DNA from: Trichoplax sp. H2
Taxonomy: Eukaryota > Placozoa > Uniplacotomia > Trichoplacea
DNA: 42,671 nucleotides
Direction of reading: 5' to 3'
Assembly (NCBI GenBank): GCA_003344405.1
Contig: NOWV01000347.1
Coordinates: 1-42,671 of the forward strand
Of this stretch, positions 1 through 10,738 are shown piece after piece. How positions within the stretch are numbered: the stretch's first letter is position 1; each line of letters starts with the position of its first letter. The translations under genes were made by a program, and so were the position numbers. Under the pieces are notes generated by a model. The model was not told where the DNA came from, did not search any database, and worked only from the letters and a program-made list of their open reading frames with translations.

Positions 1-213
1 CCTAACCCTAACCCTAACCCTAACCCTAACCCTAACCCTAACCCTAACCCTAACCCTAACCCTAACCCTAACCCTAACCCTAACCCTAACCCTAACCCTA
101 ACCCTAACCCTAACCCTAACCCTAACCCTAACCCTAACCCTAACCCTAACCCTAACCCTAACCCTAACCCTAACCCTAACCCTAACCCTAACCCTAACCC
201 TAACCCTAACCCC
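1..213. repeat. Telomere repeat array, CCCTAA/TTAGGG
   Basis: The first 210 bases are 35 perfect hexamers of the CCCTAA phase, followed by a partial unit (CCC) and then unique sequence. The C-rich strand reads 5' to 3' inward, as expected at the left end of a chromosome. TTAGGG is the telomere repeat of most animals and of several fungi and protists. There is no variant repeat at the inner edge: the array stops abruptly. Confidence 0.98.
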
Positions 214-1500
214 ATTTAGGACCGATATAATATCTCAGTATACATTAAAAGATAGATTTACATTAATATCTAGAGAAATCTGTAATTTAAATTATTATCC
301 GTTTGATGTCAAATATAGGGTTTTATTTTGTTTGATAACATTAATTAATTAATCTCGAAAATTTCATTATAAGTGTATATGTGAAAACAATCTTGAATTT
401 TGAATGGTCGTTAATTTAGTAAAGCGTTGTACCATAGTTTTTATCAATCGACGGTGCTGTGCAGCTCTGTACATTATAGGAATTGGTAACTGAATGATGT
501 GAACGTTATGAAGAGATCTGGCTTTCCGTAGCGACGAACAATGGTTATGCAGACACATACAACTTTGCAACAAATTACTTTAATAGTATAAAGATTACAT
601 TTCAATCAGTGTTCAAAGTGTATGTATACACTGAACGTACGCGTGTAATTGTAAATCGAGCTTCGAGTAGTTTGGTAGGTGGTAAATTGGTATCGTTGCT
701 GAATTATTTTACTAACTTTCGGTCTGTTGAAACCGTGGCACATACCCTGCTTGCTATCATAGTATTACTTGCTGTACTTAAGTATGTCTAGGATATTTAC
801 TTTCTAAAAGTATACAATATTTGTAAGCGATCGATTATGCTTGAATAACGGCTTGAAGCCAACTTTCTACTGGCTACGTTATAAACTATAATATTGTATT
901 GATAACGTTAGCACTACTCGTATTTTTATAAATGCAGTAATGTGTAAGTACTATACAGTGTATTACGACCGTACTGGAATTATATAATGTCCACGTTACA
1001 CCAGACTACTCGAAATTTTAAATCGCAACCAATATCTGTGCAATGAAATTTTATTTCGTACAGTAAACTTTGTAGCAACTCTTCATTATAACCTGCGGTA
1101 AAGCTACTAGATGCATCTTACAATCACAAACGTTCATATATACTATACTCCATGATGCAGTTTATCAACATTAAATTAGCCACTGATACAAATTCGTAAT
1201 AACGTAAACTCAATGATGGTTCGCAGTACAGTATGCTGAAAGATATTATTGTTAATACGATACTACAAATGCTGTACGGGAATGAATTTTGGTACAGTGC
1301 TAAGGTTAACAGAGTATGATAAAATTGTAAGAAATTACCTTAGAAAATAAATTAGATAGTTCGCTGAATTATGCTGTATTTCTTGAAAAAGCTTTTGCAG
1401 ATCATTATGCAATACTGTAAATACGGTACGGGCATTTTGATACAGTACTAAGATTAACAGAGCATGATAAGAATTTGTAACAAGTTATCCAAGAAATGAA
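214..1500. other. Subtelomeric spacer without a convincing gene
   Basis: AT-rich DNA between the telomere and the stop codon of the APAF-like gene. Two open stretches, 367-573 (minus) and 609-791 (plus, GTG-initiated, with a hydrophobic C-terminus), are short, resemble nothing I know and have no visible gene context, so I do not call them. The part nearest the gene (1291-1500) is the outer unit of a tandem duplication of the gene's 3' end. Confidence 0.6.
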
Positions 1501-1551
1501 TTAAATAGCTCGTTGAATTATGCTGTACTTCTTAAAAATGCTTTTGCAGAT
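1291..1551. repeat. Imperfect tandem duplication of the 3' end of the APAF-like gene
   Basis: Two roughly 112-base units, 1291-1402 and 1439-1551, align along their length with a spacing of about 148 bases. The inner unit contains the last codons and stop of the APAF-like gene. The outer unit, read on the minus strand, still encodes a near-copy of that tail ending in a stop (ICKSFFKKYSIIQRTI compared with ICKSIFKKYSIIQRAI). A tail-length duplication placed it just outside the gene on the telomere side. Confidence 0.75.
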
Positions 1552-4500
1552 AAATTTACTCATGGATCGATTGCAGGTAATTTGCACGATATCGCTGGTG
1601 CAAGGGAATTGAAGTGTTTGAACAGTTTTACACGCTACTTTATCATATATGTAAATTTTGGAATTTGCTTCTACAAACAGAAGGTATTTCTTAGACCATA
1701 TTAGATCTAAAGATAACATTCGATACCCGATGTGTCGAACATTATTGTTTTGTCCTCCAGCCCATATGTAAAGGCAGTCGTTGATAATCTGAGAAAAGTC
1801 ACGTGAAATCATTAATATAGATTGTAACTTAGAATTCGCACAATCTTGTTTAGTTTATAGCATTTATTCTCACCACGAATTCTTTCCTTTTTCGAATAAA
1901 GAAATATACGCCATAGCAGCGAAACTTTAACTCCTAGAATGAACGGTGAAAAGCAATATTTAATAAATAGAATAAATAGTACACTTCATTTTTTAGATGC
2001 TAAGAAAATCCAGCCCGTGATTAGAACGTTTCATCGCACAAAGATAAAAGGCAAAGTTATCCATAGTTTTAAGAAGTTCAGAAATGTTAGACAGCGCTAA
2101 TTACCTCGAAAATTTTCCAGTCATACTCAAAATGCTGTTTATCAAATGTAGCATCATTAATGTCATGAATTTCTGTTAGAGCTACTTCAGGAGAAATAAT
2201 TACAATTCTGCAAGCGGAAATTGCATTCTTATTATATCTTGTTGCCGACGTCTTCGATATTAAAATTGCATTCTTATGCATCTGATATGCCTATTAGAAT
2301 TTTATGTTTGTAAAAATTATTTTCCTTTCTCGTGGTTCGAACAGATAAGTAAAATTTTAAATTGCAAATGTGTCAAGTGCCATACTCTGAAGTACTTTGA
2401 AGAGTTATATTTATTGTTATTTTACTATAGCTACTTCGATCCAATGTAGCTTAACAATAATTGAATTCATTGATCATACATTTTAGCATCGTTTTGCAGG
2501 GTTCACGAACCGTAAGTAAAACGAATAACAGCAAGCACAAATGTATAGTAAATTAATAGAACTGCCAATAATCACTATTCTACAATTATCCACTGAAGAG
2601 ATCTTTCGTTGGAATCTGAAGTCAATATACGAAACACTTTTCCAATGATTTTAGATAGAAAGTATTCGGTTATACAGCTAATAGCAACTTTCCAGTGATA
2701 CCTTAATGTAATGGTGATTATCCATCGTCTGAAAATATGTAATAATATTATCCAAATCATTGTATATAACTGTCCTTCTTTTAATATATTTATCTTCGTC
2801 CGTAATAGTAGCTAATAGATCGCCAGAAATGGAATCGACCATAGTGAAATGGTATTTTTCCTAAATAAACAAAAATTTACGTGCGTCAACTACTGATTGA
2901 ATTTCTGTAATGCTATTTCATTCTACCTATAGTAAATATTTAACTTTCTACCGATTCAAGTAAAAGTTTTAAAATCACAAGAGTTTCATCGGATCGCCTA
3001 TACTTTGACCAGCAAAATTCTGTGTTTTCATAGAAAATATCGGTAGTCGTCCAATTGGTGTCCTGAGGATAGTCTAAAGGCTTCTTCTAGATATAGGAAT
3101 AGAATGTTAGCAATCTCACGTTATCGTATGATTATAGTCGGTAGAAGCGACTTCAATTGCAGTTGTTGGGTCTACATAGATATTTTAGAAGTAGTTATGT
3201 TTCTTCTGCTGTATGTAATTATATCAAACTGCAAAGACTGTTAACACTGCATGGATAGCAACGAGGGAGAAAGATAGCGTTGTGAGAATGGCTACATTTC
3301 ATAGTGGGGATAATATGTAAATTGTGTGATTTGCACGTCTAAATGAAGAAACCTAGACAATCAGAATACATCGCTAAATATACTTAGGATATAATCATAT
3401 TTTATTTACCATTAATAAATAATGCCAGTGCGGTTTACCGTGCTTGTTTATACACAAACCGTTGCTGCATTTGTTAAAGCAATATACTACAATTGCGTTC
3501 ATTTCAGAAAATATGCGTCCTTTAATCCAAAACGGAGCTAGGTTGCCTTCAGTATTTAATTCTAGATTGAACTTTGAAATATTTGCCATTAAGTCACCTC
3601 GTATAACCTGTATTACATAAATGGTAGCATGTTATACAGTGTTCTATACTGGGAGAAAGCAGCAATTTTTACGTAGAACAATGCCACCCTTATTTACACT
3701 GTAAGTGACATAGCTGATATTATAAACGTACGATATTTATTTCAAAGTTACCTAAGCTGAAATTAGCTCAGTATTTATAATGCAATACCTGTAGTTGAAT
3801 TGTTTGATCAGTGGATCGTAACAGTTTTATTATGACTGGATCGTCATCCACAAATTCAGAATCGGTGTCCAGAATTTCCGTATATTGTGAGTTAGTTTTT
3901 ACTCCTTCATCTTTGTGAATATCTGGTATCTCTGGATCTAGTTTAAACAGTTGTAGTCGCCCGCTGCTTACGTCATAGGCTGAGATTTTATTTGTTGCAG
4001 ATACAAATTCAATGTAGCCAGTCTTTAATGGACATTGAATTTTTTTAGAATATTTATAGTTATTACCGGAATCCATATGAGTGAACAGCTAAGCAATTTA
4101 AAGAGTGAAGCGGAATATCGTCAAGTAATCATCGGGTGCACTAGCTTTAATATTATTTTGATTGTGAATTTTAGCTTACCACTATTTCACTTCTGAATGT
4201 GAGGGCTGCTAAAAATTTACCATCATTGGCTACGGATATACAGATTATAAAATCTTCGAATAGTAATTTTAGGGATTTAGAAATATGTTTATAGAAACTC
4301 TCTAAATCTCTATGGTTGCTTTCATCTAGAGCTAACAATATAACAAAGCTTTCATAATTTATGAAGAGAAGTTCCTCTGCTACATATTTAATGTCTTTTA
4401 CAAATCCGTTTTTATTAAAGAGTTTCGTGCCATATGCCTGACATACTGATGGCATGATTGCATACGGTATGCAATATTTTCGACATCTCAAGAATGTTGT

Positions 4501-6236
4501 AACCGTCCACACCTGTAGATTAATTAATGAACTGTGAAATGAATCTCTCAAATTGATACTTTTACAAATATCTGAGTGATTAAATACTAAGGTTTCGAGA
4601 ATATTCGATCTAAGTTACCTTAATATCACAATGATCATTTAACAATTGTGTTTCAGACAGTTTTTGCTGGCCGCCCGTACCCCAAGAAATTATCATATCG
4701 CCATTTCTTGCAAAGCTGCAAGCTGTGACTTTGTATTCATAGAGGTTGCAGACATTATATAACTCAATCATTCGGTCCTTGATACTCCATATCTTGATAA
4801 TGATCCAGTAAATACGTTTTTAATTAATACAACACAATACCAACTAAAATATTTGCGCAATAATTCTCAACACATATTGAACTACATTTTCCCACTAATT
4901 AATACTATCTTATCATTGGTACTAAATTTTTATTTTAAGAGAAAATATTGGATTGATCTTTAAGTTGCATAATTACCATCATATAATTATAATGAACATA
5001 ATGATAATATATTGCAAATAAAAATTATTAAATCTTGCTATCTAAATTGATATAATCAATTAATTACAGTATTGCTTACCTGGATTTGATTTTTGTTTGC
5101 TGTTACTGTTAAAAGCATAGAGTTTGCTTTTGGAGAGAATTCAAGATCGAAGCTATCTTCTGTAGCCTTTATTTGGATACTATTCGGTAGCGAAAAGTGT
5201 AACTGAATGTTCTCGTCGATATTCCAAGCTTCCCATGCATTATTTTTCTGGATTTCCGAATCTGCCTTCTGTAAATAAGGGCACAATCTCTTAGCATGTT
5301 TAGTTATGAATCCTATAATATAAAAGTTACTGGGGCTTCATTCCCAAGTTCGTAAACCTAATATATTGAGAAGTTATTGAAATAATGTTCATCGCTTCAG
5401 TTAAAGATTCTTACGTTATATCTGCTGATGCAGAATGCTATGAATTTTCCTTCTGGAGATATTCTAACTGCGCTAATATTAACTGTTCGTATGGCGAGAA
5501 ACTTTGTCTCTGAAGATTCTAATGCTATCACCTATTAATAGTCATATAAGAATAAGCAATTGTAGAAAAATGGCATGGCAATTGGTTGGTCTTTCTTTAT
5601 TGGAGTAAATTAATTTACGGCCATTAAGCACAGCAAGACTTTCAGAAAGTCGATATTACTAAAATCTCGATCGATTTTATTAACTGCTAGATCACAGATT
5701 GAATATGTTTAGAAACATTTAACCAGATTATTGCACGAGTTATCTCGCCATTAACGATTTCAATAATAATCTCCGGAACACAATTTAAGAACTCATATAA
5801 GATTATCGTGCCCGAAGGTTTAATCTACACTTGAAAAGTTCATAGCATCATAACGGTAAATAATGTTTTCTGACTAAACTATTTAGAAATTGTAATTAAA
5901 GTAAACCCTTTCTAAATTAAGGGTTACTTAACTATCAATAACTCATCTACTGTATAAAGGTTACAAAATTAAAATTCGTTAATATTGCTCGCTTGTAACA
6001 TGAAAGTAACCTGCAATATAATAGATACTTTAAGGTATTTAGTCACCGTTACATGCCGATATAACGCACAATAAGTACAATAAGTAACCTGAACTTTAGG
6101 ATTCTGTGAATTATTTCCTGAGCTTGTTACTACTCTTATATCACCAAAAGCCGAAACTCTGGGATTTGTATCGTGCAAGCCTGAACCTATTTGCACCGAC
6201 TGCTCCCAGTAATTGTTTATTACGTCTTCGGAAGAT
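1501..6236 (-). CDS. Exons 8-18 of the APAF-like gene: WD40-type propeller region
   Basis: Eleven exons encode roughly 740 residues. Degenerate WD40 blades are visible as strand-turn patterns: AVRISPEGKFIAFC (exon 9), DLEFSPKANSMLLTV (exon 10), IWSIKD and VTACSFARNGDMIISWG (exon 11), VWTVTT and CISVANDGKFLAALTF (exon 12), KISAYDVSSG (exon 13), FTMVDSISGDLLATI (exon 16), RIVIISPEVALTEIHD (exon 17), KIYIYDKVACKTVQTLQF (exon 18). Canonical GH and WD pairs are often replaced, so profile searches may miss blades. All introns from exon 8 to exon 18 are phase 0. The role expected from APAF-1 is ligand sensing and autoinhibition. Confidence 0.75.
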
Positions 6237-9200
6237 CTATACCGAGATAACGTGTTTAGCCTTTATCAAACTCCGTAAGTCCTAGATCTACGACATTACT
6301 GACTTTAACAGATTAGAAATTATAATATCTCAATTTAATTAAGAGCACCTTAGTATCGCATAAAATTTTATAGGGTTTTCTAAAGTCGATTGTATAGCTA
6401 TTTCATTGGCTGCATTTGCTATCCATGTCTTATTTTGAGAGCAGCAAAGTGCAAACTGGATGAAATCAAATGTTTCCATTGATAAGTAAGGACCGTACTG
6501 GCGAACCAACAGAAAAAGATCCTCCACTCTGCTAACGTTCTATACAGTCACAAAAATTAGCAATCTCTTAGGGCTAGGAAGCGATATTAGCAATCATCTT
6601 TTCATTAACTGATAAAGTTGGAATAACTAGTGCAAATTTTCATCACTTTCTGTTTACCAACATACTGTACTATGATAATATATTACCAGTTTCATTTGCT
6701 TCTGAAATTTTAAATATTCGCAGCATTCTTTTAAATCTGTAATTAAGCTAAATAATGTCTTGCATGCCCTAATTTTGCTGCTCCACCAGCTGAGGCTTGT
6801 TGCAATTGCGTAAACTGTGCCTGGTTTGTTTGCTAATATTGCGTGACTTATAATGTTCTGATAGATGTAGCCGTCATCTTCAAATTTGTGCCACTTTCCG
6901 TCCGAAATTGTATTGCAATTTTCAATTAGATTTTCATGTAATCTTTCTACGTATGATACTGTAGAGTTTTCCTTATAATTTTCTGGCGGCAGTTGTAAAT
7001 GATCAACCATTAGTCCATGCAAACTGCAGTATGTCCTGTAATGTGATAAAACGCTTTATTTTTTGGATTATTTATCAAGTGAAACTAAGCTAACCAACAA
7101 TTTAGTTAAATGCAAACATATTTTGTTAATACTTTGCAGCTGTATGATCTATATTTCGCTAGTTTTGCTTACTTTCATACTTTAAACAATGACATAATTT
7201 TCATGTAATTTTTTTGTTATTTTCTATGCTATGAAGTAAATTCTTCGATATTACATAATTTTAAATCAAAGTTAAGGATAGACGCAAGTCACTAACTTCA
7301 TTAGCATATGAAATGAAACCGGTATAAACATTTTGCTATGTTTAGCATGGATAAAAATAAAAATGCACGACACTATAAGTGTTCCGACATCTAAGTTGCC
7401 AATCTAAGTAGAATGTAGCAATATAAAGTAGAATACCTGGATTCACCGGCTTTAGAATCTTTCTGCTGCAAGGTTAATAATGACTTATCTTGTAGTAATT
7501 GCAAATTAGCCCTTAATTCTTCATCGGTTTGCTGCCAAAGATAGCTTATCATACTAATAGGAATCTTAACCTTTTTAAATACTCCTAGCTTTAGGAATAG
7601 TATTTTATTCATCGAAGATAACCTATTAATACTGAAGTTAAACATTTCAAAGAGATTGAATCGGTAATCTTTCAGTGAAAGACTTCCCACGTCTTTTCTC
7701 AATATTTTAGGGATGACGCTCTCCCATTCCGTTTTTGTTTCTAGCTTTTGACCTGCTATAAGGGTTACAGCCAGAGGTAGCCCTCGACAGTGATCGATTG
7801 TTTGCCATATATATTCTCTCTGCGTAAAGTATTCTAAGGAATGCTTTTTATTGTATAGTTGCAAAATTTCTAATACTTCCTCGTAAGAAAATGTCTCCTA
7901 GATTTATGCAATTAATCAAAAAAATCATTGAATTGTTTTATTATGAAATTAATATTGGCAGCGTAGGTTGTGACCAATTGCACTTTGAATACCAAATAAC
8001 CTAATCATAAAACATTATTACCGGTGCTTCTACTATATATCTGTGCTGCATTTTCATCGATTCAGTCCGTACTTGGGAAATAATTACGGCATTATAAGCA
8101 AATTTCAAATACTGCAGATAATTTTCACACCAGAGATCATCGAAGACAAAAATGACTTTCATTTTTGTATTTAAATTGGCTAAAATTTAGATAAAAAAAA
8201 TTAAACATAAGATATTTTCATTGATAATTTACAAAATTGCCGAAAATCAACTACCTAACTTATTAGCCAAAGCTTCACAAACGTTTGCTAAAGTTTGAAT
8301 ACAGTTTATCTTTACTTTAAATCTGTTTGCAATTTTGGTTAGAATATTTAGTAGTCCGATTTCGTCAGTATCGCCTAAAATTATAGCAATGGTGACAAGC
8401 AGCGTATATTAATATATTTGTCTTTTAGAATTTTTTAATAACTGACTTTTAAAAGCATAATAGAGACATGTCATTGCTCGGAAGCCTAATTGTAATTGAT
8501 CCTTGTATCATATTTACCGTACCTACGTTGACCCATTGTATTGCATATTTTACATGATGACTTCCTTTTTCCACTAGGTTTCTAACGGCTTGGCTTACCC
8601 CAACAGTTTTTCCGCTACCGGCACATCCAGAAACTAATACCCGATCTCCCAAATCTTGTAATTTTAAAATATTTTCGTTAATTTCTTTGATAAAATTTTG
8701 TCGAACAATGTAATAGGCACTTGAGGAGCTGTAAGGGACATCACGTAAGGGTACTAGCAAATGTTAAAAATATTTTAAATTAATAATTATATGTAGGCCA
8801 ATTATATAAAGAAAATATATTCGATATACTAGTAAATATTAGTCAAAGAAAAAGTATAGCTAATATATGGGCAATGTTAAACTTAATAATTTTGCGAAGG
8901 GAAATGTCGTTAATGTTATTTTTTAATGAAATAATCAAATTTACGGTTTACTCTTAGTAAAGTGTAAATGTGAGCTATTAGCCGATTGCTATAATTATCG
9001 CTTATTTCTAAATAGTGATAATCAAGAATTTTAGCAATATAGTTTTTGTATAGTATACGATGCGATACAAAATACGAGTCGCAATCCATCACTTATGATT
9101 AATTGATATTATAAATCTCTACTCTTGGTAGATTATTGGCATTGCCATAGTAGACACAAGCATCAAAGGACAGGAACTAAATAAACACGATTATTTCACA

Positions 9201-10738
9201 ATCTATGTTATCCTTTATTTTATGGCCTACAAATAAATCTTATAAAGTGATTTCATAGAATGGATTCAGAAGACCTTTCCGGAATTATAAATTTCTTGCT
9301 AGTTTTATTGGCAAGACTAAACATCCGTGCGAGAGATATATAGTGTAAATAATTCTTTTTTATCTAGATACATCGCATTTATCTTCTTACCCATAAGATT
9401 GCAATTTTCTGTTTCTGTCTTTAAATCAAAGGCATTTTTTAATTCGTTAAAATCAGCTCGGAGTTTATCTATGTCGCTTTCGACTTTATGTAGCTTTCCA
9501 AATACTTTACCAATCTGACTGAAAAATCCATCTTGCAGTTTATTTACTATCTCCTCCATATCATCTTTTGTAATCATTTGATTTAGCATCTTAATGACAC
9601 TATCTATTTCTCCATGTAAATATTCTTTATTGGGTAAGCTTTGTACCTTGACCTTTAGATCTGACAGAGCCTCAGAGGTGAATTTTTCATCTTTATCCGT
9701 AAGAGTTTTCTTTAAAGCGGATGTCGCGTATTTTTTGAGGCACTCAAAATTATCTACTACAGATAAAGGACCTATGTATTTGTAATGCTTCCAGACGCTA
9801 GTATCAAATTGTACCACAATCCAGCCTTTTCTTGTAAACGTCTCATCAGAAGGAAGTTTACCGTCATCAATGGTTTTTAGCTTAAATTCATTATAATCGA
9901 AGATGAGTGAGGGTCTTCGGTAACCCCATCGTTCAACGTAATCACTTTGGCTAGAAGGATATGTACCTTTGCCTGTTCCCCCTACTCCTCCAAATATAAG
10001 GCCTAGCTGTGTAAGCAAATCACCGCAAGCGATGTTTAGATCTTTATTTTTACCGGACAACTTTTCAAATGAATTTTTTGAAGAGCCATGGTATACCCCA
10101 GACACGCAGTCGCCGTAGAAATTCTCTAACTGATTATAACTATTACTTTTTTCATCCATAATTCTAATCACAGAGCTGTCAATAAGTAGACTAGACGTTG
10201 CTATGTGATTTAGCGTACGCTTTGCCGCTACCTTCGCTAATAATCTTATATTAGCGTACGGGCAACTTGTATCCTGCGCAACTGACAATATTTGGTGCTC
10301 AAACATTCTACAAATATCACAAGCGAGCAAAGCCACAAAAAGCATAGATAAATTATCGTCTGGAGGAAGAATAGAAATAATTTTTCTAGCCTTCTTTTTA
10401 TTCTGTTTTTTTTTTAATTTTCTGGCGGCAAATGTTGATATTGTTAAGCCTAAATTTATAGGAACTGAGATTTCTGATCCAAGCAGAGACGTCATCGGTT
10501 TAGCAAAATCGGAAATAAAATTTTGATATTGCTCAAAATTTCTCCCAATTTCAGGTTCCATGTCCCCAGTAGCTATTCGATCATACAAAATTAGTTTTCG
10601 AATATATTCCAAAATAAAAGATGAAATAAATAAGTGTATATGCCTAAAACTTTGGTCTTTAGTATCATCTTTAGTATCTTGAGTAGTGTTGCTGCTTCTA
10701 GTGGCTTTATGCCTTCGTGATTTTGAGCACTGGAACAT
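1501..10738 (-). CDS. APAF-1-like STAND NTPase: novel N-terminal domain, NB-ARC, helical arm, WD40
   Basis: Hand-built 18-exon model, minus strand: 10738-9391, 8753-8523, 8374-8255, 8179-8022, 7897-7437, 7035-6658, 6531-6349, 6236-6089, 5531-5415, 5268-5080, 4792-4619, 4512-4180, 4088-3789, 3607-3410, 3086-2952, 2860-2702, 2281-2105, 1788-1501. All introns are GT-AG, all phases join, the length is 5097 nt (about 1698 residues), and no internal stop was found. Seen: P-loop GCAGSGKT (about 492-499), Walker B VIFVFDD (575-581), GLPLA (658-662), an MHD-position LHG (778-780), helical-arm motifs, then WD40-type blades. Established: APAF-1-like NB-ARC proteins bind (d)ATP, oligomerise in the cytosol and drive death or defence signalling, with WD40 as sensor. 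Inferred: the first exon supplies the effector. The exon 6/7 joint and the exon 7 donor (GTGCTC) are the weakest. A small exon between 2702 and 2281 could be missing. It is the gene nearest the telomere. Confidence 0.8.
6349..7035 (-). CDS. Exons 6-7 of the APAF-like gene: MHD-position motif and helical arm
   Basis: Exon 6 starts TYCSLHGLMVDHL, at the place where APAF-1-like proteins have an LHD/MHD motif: the His is kept but the Asp is Gly. It continues into DDGYIYQNIISHAILANK and SLSWWSSKIRACKTLFSLI, which correspond to the helical arm that links NB-ARC to the first WD40 propeller in APAF-1. Exon 7 (EDLFLLVRQYGPYLS, ANAANEIAIQSTLENP) is the end of that arm. Two donors are possible for exon 6, at 6687 and 6658. 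Only the second keeps frame with exon 7. Confidence 0.75.
7437..8753 (-). CDS. Exons 2-5 of the APAF-like gene: NB-ARC nucleotide-binding module
   Basis: Exon 2 carries PLRDVPY and the P-loop GCAGSGKT, ending in QWVNVG, the usual strand after the P-loop in APAF-1-like proteins. Exon 3 (GDTDEIGLLNILTKI) continues that motif. Exon 4 carries Walker B (VIFVFDDLW) and the sensor strand AVIISQVRTESM, whose Arg corresponds to the TTR arginine. Exon 5 carries GLPLA and the winged-helix region (FSINRLSSMNKILFLKLGVF, then LWQQTDEELRANLQLLQDKS). Introns between them run about 75-150 bases. The order of motifs and the spacing are those of a complete NB-ARC, so nucleotide binding is likely retained. Confidence 0.88.
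9391..10738 (-). CDS. Exon 1 of the APAF-like gene: unrecognised N-terminal domain (about 449 residues)
   Basis: Begins at ATG 10738 and stays open to a stop at 9317, giving 473 residues if unspliced. At 9390 the sequence reads G|GTAAGA, a near-ideal donor, leaving one base that joins TA of the acceptor at 8753 to make a valine codon directly before PLRDVPY. Features: a charged Ser/Thr-rich start; a helical region around residues 45-90; a basic Lys run (about 108-121); a hydrophobic, Cys-containing helix around NLSMLFVALLACDICRMF; a Gly-rich loop GGVGGTGKGTY that resembles but does not match a P-loop; a WGYRRPSLIFD motif; and a predicted coiled coil near the end (KLHKVESDIDKLRADFNELK). I recognise no family; it is not CARD, death domain, DED or TIR by eye. 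Two decayed homologues lie at 22070-22846 and 41840-42555. If the splice is wrong, this is a separate intronless gene. Confidence 0.75.

Noticed and set aside
609-791. Small membrane-like frame near the telomere
   Set aside because: It starts with GTG, has only 60 codons and no homology I recognise. A hydrophobic tail is common in AT-rich random frames.
4551-4621. A frameshift or stop in the APAF-like gene after exon 11
   Set aside because: At first no acceptor seemed to fit near 4551-4600. Using the acceptor TCTACAG|GTG at 4512 gives phase 0 and a WD40-like VWTV start, so no lesion is needed.
9317-9390. The natural end of the 473-residue frame as a true C-terminus of a separate gene
   Set aside because: The last 24 codons lie beyond a strong donor (GTAAGA) that joins in phase to the NB-ARC exon, and the family order is repeated in two other copies. 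Kept only as the alternative if transcripts disagree.
9327-9785. Plus-strand frames opposite exon 1 (9327-9518, 9594-9785)
   Set aside because: They are antisense shadows of the long coding exon, without their own signals.
10000-10040. GGVGGTGKGTY in exon 1 as a second P-loop
   Set aside because: It resembles GxxxxGK[ST] only loosely (GGTGKGT lacks the Ser/Thr directly after the Lys), is not preceded by a clear hydrophobic strand-turn of an NTPase, and has no Walker B partner. The relic in copy 2 has GEGKAF there.
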